Source: Comamonadaceae bacterium
GTDB lineage: Bacteria > Pseudomonadota > Gammaproteobacteria > Burkholderiales > Burkholderiaceae_C
Assembly: GCA_947378785.1 (NCBI GenBank)
Contig: CANCLK010000031.1
Coordinates: 1-34,349, forward strand
Direction of reading: 5' to 3'
Length of the DNA: 34,349 nucleotides
The notes under the pieces were generated by a model that did not search any database, was not told the DNA's origin, and saw only the letters and a list, made by a program, of their open reading frames with translations. Shown one piece after another: positions 33,423-34,349 of this stretch (the stretch's first letter is position 1; each line of letters starts with the position of its first letter). A program made the position numbers and the translations under genes.

Positions 33423-33707
33423 ATGCAACCCGCCATCTATATTCTGGCCAGTCAGGCGCGCGGCACGCTGTATGTGGGCGTGACGTCTGACCTGATTCAA
33501 CGCGTCTGGCAACACAAGAGTAATCTGACGCCGGGCTTTACACAGCAATACGGTGTCCACACGCTGGTTTATTTTGAAATGCACGCCACGATGCTGGATG
33601 CTATTGCTCGTGAAAAGCAACTCAAGGCAGGGTCACGGGCTAAAAAAGTGAACTTGATTGAGGGTATGAATCCAGCGTGGGGTGACTTGTATCCGGGCTT
33701 GTTGTAG
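33423..33707 (+). CDS. Small GIY-YIG nuclease
   Basis: 94 residues from ATG 33423; the in-frame ATG at 33405, formed at the end of a hairpin repeat, would add six. A compact UvrC-like/URI domain: Y6-I-L (AIYILASQ), Y18-V-G (TLYVGVTSDLIQRV) with Arg27 and His31 (WQHK), and the catalytic Glu64 in AREKQLK, followed by NPAWGDLYPG, which is the standard tail of the COG2827-type single-domain proteins. These presumably cleave DNA but have no settled role. Hairpin repeats flank it on both sides within 20-50 bp, an arrangement that suggests a link with repeat mobility (inference). Confidence 0.88.
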   Translation: MQPAIYILASQARGTLYVGVTSDLIQRVWQHKSNLTPGFTQQYGVHTLVYFEMHATMLDAIAREKQLKAGSRAKKVNLIEGMNPAWGDLYPGLL

Positions 33708-33734
33708 GGCGGGGAGATTCGGGTCGGGGATGGA

Positions 33735-33835
33735 CTGCGGATTCGGGCCCCTAGACTGCCGCGCTACGCTCGCAGTGACGAACTCCGTCATTGCGAGCGC
33801 AGCGCGGCAATCTATCCCCCGCGTCCTTGCGAGCG
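33735..33835. repeat. Hairpin repeat cluster 4, downstream of the GIY-YIG gene
   Basis: A linker remnant CTGCGGATTCGG (33735-33746, the reverse complement of the linker core in clusters 1 and 2), an inverted copy at 33752-33780 (arms ACTGC/GCAGT on its own strand), a direct copy at 33786-33814 (arms ATTGC/GCAAT) and a truncated copy at 33822-33835. Inverted and direct copies face each other 5 bp apart. GATTCGGG also occurs at 33717-33724, indicating local duplication. Confidence 0.88.
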
Positions 33836-33978
33836 TCTGGTTGACGTCCAATACGGGTCGCCTCTACCCAAGTGAAGCGGTGGAGCATGTTGTCAAGATT
33901 CAATTGAACTTGCCGCTCTGATAGCGCCTGCACCCTCGAGCAGAAATTCGACCTTCTTTCAATCGTATGGAAGCCATC
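33836..33978. other. Intergenic remainder after repeat cluster 4
   Basis: Together with cluster 4 and the operator region this completes the 332 bp between the nuclease and the antitoxin. No coding frame with a ribosome site or recognisable domain, and no RNA gene, was seen in this part. Confidence 0.55.
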
Positions 33979-34007
33979 TTGCGTTACATGCAACATATCT
34001 TTAGAAT
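33979..34007 (+). promoter_or_regulatory. Candidate promoter of the toxin-antitoxin operon
   Basis: TTGCGT (33979-33984) and TAGAAT (34002-34007) are exactly 17 bp apart; the -10 matches consensus at 5/6, the -35 at its TTG. A start near 34014 would give a leader of about 25 nt containing the AAGG ribosome site at 34027-34030. Confidence 0.5.
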
Positions 34008-34019
34008 GTTTCATGTAAC
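33983..34019. promoter_or_regulatory. Long inverted repeat, probable autoregulatory operator of the toxin-antitoxin pair
   Basis: GTTACATG (33983-33990) is inverted exactly as CATGTAAC (34012-34019), and the arms extend inward through AACAT (33992-33996) and ATGTT (34006-34010), giving 14-bp arms with one mismatch around a 9-bp centre. It covers the candidate -10 and spacer, so a bound antitoxin dimer would block transcription. Palindromic promoter operators are the rule for type II toxin-antitoxin operons. Confidence 0.65.
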
Positions 34020-34039
34020 ACTGAACAAGGTACAAAGTT

Positions 34040-34252
34040 ATGGCCTCATCTGTTTCGCAACGGGTTCAAAAGCATCGCGATGGCTTGCGCGCAGCTGGTT
34101 TGCGGCCTGTCCAAATCTGGGTTCCAGACACCCGTCGCGATGACTTCGCTCAGGAATGCCTTCGTCAATCAAGACTTTTAGCCAACGATCCGCTTGAGAA
34201 CGACACCGCCGAATGGCTTCAGACGGTTGCAGACACTGAAGGCTGGAAGTGA
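34040..34252 (+). CDS. MazE-type antitoxin (DUF3018 family)
   Basis: 70 residues. SVSQRVQKHRDGLRAAGLRP followed by VQIWVPDTRRDDFAQECLRQ is the highly conserved N-terminal DNA-binding segment of the DUF3018/MazE-like antitoxins; the C-terminal part (AEWLQTVADTEGWK) would wrap the toxin. AAGG lies 9 nt before ATG 34040. Its stop overlaps the GTG of the toxin gene (GTGA). It neutralises the MazF/PemK toxin and, with it, probably represses the palindromic operator just upstream. Confidence 0.88.
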   Translation: MASSVSQRVQKHRDGLRAAGLRPVQIWVPDTRRDDFAQECLRQSRLLANDPLENDTAEWLQTVADTEGWK

Positions 34253-34349
34253 AACGCGGTGACCTTGTCACCATTGCTTTGCAAGGCGACTACGGCAAAC
34301 CGAGGCCTGCGCTGATCATCCAATCAGACCTTTTCATTGAACATCCGTC
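34249..34349 (+). CDS. MazF/PemK-family toxin (partial, cut by right edge)
   Basis: Only 33 codons are visible, starting with GTG at 34249 inside the antitoxin stop. MKRGDLVTIALQGDYGKPRP then ALIIQSDLF is the unmistakable N-terminus of MazF/PemK/ChpB toxins (R-G-D-x-V, G-x-Y-G-K-P-R-P-x-L-I-I-Q). The family are sequence-specific endoribonucleases that cleave mRNA. The remaining two thirds lie outside the window, so intactness cannot be judged. Confidence 0.87.
   Translation, partial: MKRGDLVTIALQGDYGKPRPALIIQSDLFIEHP

Noticed and set aside
33751..34035. Minus-strand frame opposite the operator region
   Set aside because: It crosses hairpin repeats and the palindromic operator, has no domain, and conflicts with the better-supported toxin-antitoxin promoter.

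Overview
The window is about 34 kb of a GC-rich Burkholderiales chromosome, most likely Comamonadaceae (Rhodoferax/Polaromonas/Acidovorax-like). This rests on gene content and protein flavour (glmU/glmS, an orphan TctC/Bug receptor, a nagI-nagK-nagL gentisate set, a ttcA/folB neighbourhood); genus cannot be fixed by eye. Genes are dense, many overlap by ATGA or TTAA, and no rRNA, tRNA or insertion sequence was recognised.

Layout. 1-2.9 kb: a flavin-monooxygenase-type module (luciferase-like monooxygenase cut by the left edge, 3-hydroxyisobutyrate-dehydrogenase-like enzyme, small flavin reductase, TetR regulator). 3-4.8 kb: housekeeping and small genes (lipoprotein, SlyX, YebC/PmpR-family protein, DUF3297). 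4.8-5.9 kb: an A/T-richer stretch with one unrecognised secreted protein. 6-15.6 kb: glmS with a divergent Lrp/AsnC regulator and glmU, separated by a complete 3-hydroxybenzoate/gentisate catabolic operon (3-hydroxybenzoate 6-monooxygenase, Bug receptor, gentisate dioxygenase, fumarylpyruvate hydrolase, maleylpyruvate isomerase) and its divergent LysR regulator. 15.6-20 kb: DUF6279 lipoprotein, 5-formyl-THF cyclo-ligase, soluble lytic transglycosylase, ferredoxin-NADP reductase. 20.2-24.8 kb: a branched-chain-type ABC transporter with a fused LivH-LivM permease. 25.2-31.7 kb: NDUFA9-like protein, CCA-adding enzyme, ROK kinase, MidA/NDUFAF7-type methyltransferase, pteridine-reductase-like SDR, folB, ttcA. 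32-34.3 kb: DUF4136 lipoprotein, histidine phosphatase, GIY-YIG nuclease, and a MazE/MazF-type toxin-antitoxin pair cut by the right edge.

The most interesting signal is a family of short hairpin repeats (about 29 bp) in four intergenic clusters (24.85-25.2, 31.74-31.97, 33.33-33.41, 33.74-33.84 kb). Their outer stem arms co-vary between clusters (ATCGC/GCGAT, ACTGC/GCAGT, ATTGC/GCAAT), so pairing is kept while sequence changes. Two clusters share a composite direct-linker-inverted architecture, a third keeps part of it, and the last two clusters bracket a small GIY-YIG nuclease gene that could be their mobility partner. Two housekeeping enzymes also look unusual: TtcA has Tyr where an iron-sulfur ligand Cys is expected, and the CCA-adding enzyme seems to have lost both metal-binding segments of its HD domain.
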